NCBI GenBank assembly: GCA_027559495.1
Contig: JAMXSV010000023.1
Span: 744,001 to 808,000, forward strand
Direction: 5' to 3'
Origin: Aurifilum marmelostoma
Lineage: Eukaryota > Ascomycota > Sordariomycetes > Diaporthales > Cryphonectriaceae
DNA length: 64,000 nt
This document shows, piece after piece, positions 62,618 through 64,000 of the stretch; positions within the stretch are counted from its first letter, which is position 1, and each line of letters begins with the position of its first letter. Below the pieces are notes generated by a model that worked only from the letters and a program-made list of their open reading frames with translations, was not told where the DNA came from and searched no databases. Both the position numbers and the translations under genes were made by a program.

Positions 62618-63649
62618 CTAGGCCTTCAGGAACTTGGCGGCATGCGCAACATGCTCGTCGCTGAAGCTGGCCATGAAGAAGTACGAGTGATCGTAGCCTT
62701 CCTGGTACCGCAGGGTGAAGCCCTCCGCCAGGCCGGCCTCCTTGACGGCGGCCTCGAGGTTCTCGGGCAGCAGCTGCTTCTGCTTGTAGAAATTGTCACC
62801 GGTGCCGACGTCGACGAGCATGTTGAGCGGGCCGCCCTTCCAGCCCTTGACCAGCTCGGTGGCGTCGTGCTTCTTCCAGGCCTCCCTGTCGGCGTCGCCC
62901 AGGTAGCCGGCGAAGGCCTTCTGGCCCCAGGGGCAGTTGATGGGGTTGGAGATGGGCGCAAAGGCCGAGACGGACTTGTAGGCGCCGGGGTGCTTGAGGT
63001 ACAGGGTCAGGGCGCCGTGGCCGCCCATGGAGTGGCCCGTGATGGAGACGCGGCCGCGGTCGAGCTTGTCTGCGAAGGCGGCGAAGACGAGGTCCGGCAG
63101 CTCGCGGGTCAGGTAGGACTCCATCCTGTAGTTGGCGTCGAAGGGGGCGCGGGTGGCGTCGACGTAGAAGGAGGCGGCCTCGCCAAAGTCCCAGCTGTCG
63201 CGCTCGCCGGGCAGGTCGAGGCCGCGCGGGGAGGTGTCCGGGTAGAGGACGGCGAGGCCGTGGGCGCTGGCGGCGTGCTGGAAGAAGCCCTTCTCGGTGC
63301 AGTTGTCCGGGGAGCAGGTCAGGCCCGAGAGGTAGATGAGGAGGGGCACCTTCTTGCCGTCGCGGGTGGCGGCGGGGGGCAGGTAGAGGTTGAGGTTCAT
63401 CGGGGTGCCGGTCGTGGCGGACTGGTGGGTGAGCTTGAGGAGGGTCCCGCCGAAGGAGGCGATGGTGGCCTTGGTCTCGAACGCCATCTTGAGCGGTGGG
63501 GAGGTGGTGGACGAGGACGAGAGGTGTCTGGCTAGCTGGAAGAGCCTTGTTGAGGAGAAGAAGGGAGGGGTTGTTGGAGTGGTCGACGAGGCGGCGGTGG
63601 TGGTGGTTAGTGCGGGGGTGTGTCGTTGGATGTTGTTCAGAAATCTCAT
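62618..63649 (-). CDS. S-formylglutathione hydrolase (esterase D family) with N-terminal extension
   Basis: An intronless frame encodes 343 aa. The enzyme hydrolyses S-formylglutathione to formate and glutathione, the last step of glutathione-dependent formaldehyde detoxification. The nucleophile motif is ITGHSMGGHGALTLYLKHPG, the Asp lies in LVDVGTGDNFYKQKQLLPEN, and the His in YQEGYDHSYFFMASFSDEH. Other family blocks are VPLLIYLSGLTCSPDNCTEK, LYPDTSPRG, SWDFGEAASFYVDATRAPF and FAPISNPINCPWGQKAFAGY. The first 54 residues (MRFLNNIQRHTPALTTTTAA, then FFSSTRLFQLARHLSSSS) are basic and hydroxylated with no acids, like a mitochondrial presequence. A second in-frame ATG at 63487 (MAFETKATIASFGG) matches the normal cytosolic start, so two isoforms are possible. 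Confidence 0.95.
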   Translation of the reverse strand: MRFLNNIQRHTPALTTTTAASSTTPTTPPFFSSTRLFQLARHLSSSSTTSPPLKMAFETKATIASFGGTLLKLTHQSATTGTPMNLNLYLPPAATRDGKKVPLLIYLSGLTCSPDNCTEKGFFQHAASAHGLAVLYPDTSPRGLDLPGERDSWDFGEAASFYVDATRAPFDANYRMESYLTRELPDLVFAAFADKLDRGRVSITGHSMGGHGALTLYLKHPGAYKSVSAFAPISNPINCPWGQKAFAGYLGDADREAWKKHDATELVKGWKGGPLNMLVDVGTGDNFYKQKQLLPENLEAAVKEAGLAEGFTLRYQEGYDHSYFFMASFSDEHVAHAAKFLKA

Positions 63650-64000
63650 GAAGCTTTAGAAGAAGAAATTGGGGGGTATCATGTATGTATTTGACCTTAT
63701 CGTGAGGAATTCAGAGAGTAGTAGGTGGGTAGATATTCTGACATGAATTGGGCTGCCTTGGCGGTTCTTTCTCCTCCTTTCCCTCTTTTTTTGATTTTTT
63801 TTTCCTTCCTCCAACCTGTGTGCCCAGAGACGAGAGAGACAGTCCGTTCCATATAAAGTCAAACCCCAATGCCCAGGTGCCAATGCCTCGTTGCCCATCC
63901 AATTCCGTATCTGCGATATCGACCGCTGGATGCCGAGTAAACTCCATGAGGCCCCGTAGAGTACTACCGTGTTAGTGGTAGGTAATAGAAAGAGCTTCCC
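63650..64000. other. Right-end upstream region of the S-formylglutathione hydrolase gene
   Basis: About 350 nt of promoter and leader with a T-rich stretch (63786-63802). No gene is seen before the window ends. Confidence 0.5.

Noticed and set aside
62519..63535. 338-codon + strand frame opposite the S-formylglutathione hydrolase gene
   Set aside because: It is a Gly/Val-rich antisense reading of a clear esterase gene.

Overview
The window is nuclear DNA from a filamentous ascomycete (Pezizomycotina, most likely Sordariomycetes). This rests on short GT-AG introns of about 50-150 nt with CTAAC/CTGAC-like branch sites, GC-rich coding sequence, and a fungal gene set: a PEX8 peroxin, AFI1, a PFS2 with a proline-rich tail, a fungal SLATT protein, and a GPI-anchored Thr-rich wall protein. 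I could not fix the genus. No rRNA, tRNA, CRISPR array or intact transposon was seen.

Layout. 1-9.6 kb: 3-isopropylmalate dehydrogenase (+), APH-like kinase (-), an unrecognised fungal gene (+), DUF2235 hydrolase (+). 11.4-13 kb: GPI wall protein (-). 13-17.3 kb: a 4.2 kb stretch with no convincing gene. 17.3-25.3 kb: RPB6 (-) and TFIIIA (+) back to back, ZRT3-type zinc transporter (-), NUC1/EndoG nuclease (+). 26.6-33.3 kb: PFS2 (-), DGAT1-type acyltransferase (+), STE14 methyltransferase (-). 35-41.6 kb: maltose-acetyltransferase-like enzyme (+), TMEM170-like membrane protein (-), PEX8 (+), Gly/Ser-rich stress-type protein (+). 43-54.3 kb: fungal SLATT protein (+), GMC oxidoreductase (+), SEC63 (-), TPR-J co-chaperone (-). 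56.8-63.6 kb: EF-hand myosin regulatory-light-chain-like protein (-), AFI1 DENN protein (+), S-formylglutathione hydrolase (-).

Most genes are housekeeping and are not arranged as a pathway cluster. Two neighbourhoods have related functions: RPB6 and TFIIIA share a 389 bp divergent promoter, and SEC63 and a TPR-J protein lie in tandem. 

The most notable signal across the window is about sequence quality. Five otherwise well-formed genes carry six frameshifts. Every one is a single extra base in a short homopolymer, mostly G6/C6. The intergenic DNA and introns also hold at least eleven G or C runs of 11-18 bases. Systematic homopolymer over-calling explains the frameshifts better than six independent gene deaths. 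The most biologically interesting single locus is the fungal SLATT (two-helix pore-effector-type) gene. I saw no clear multi-gene novel defence or biosynthetic system.
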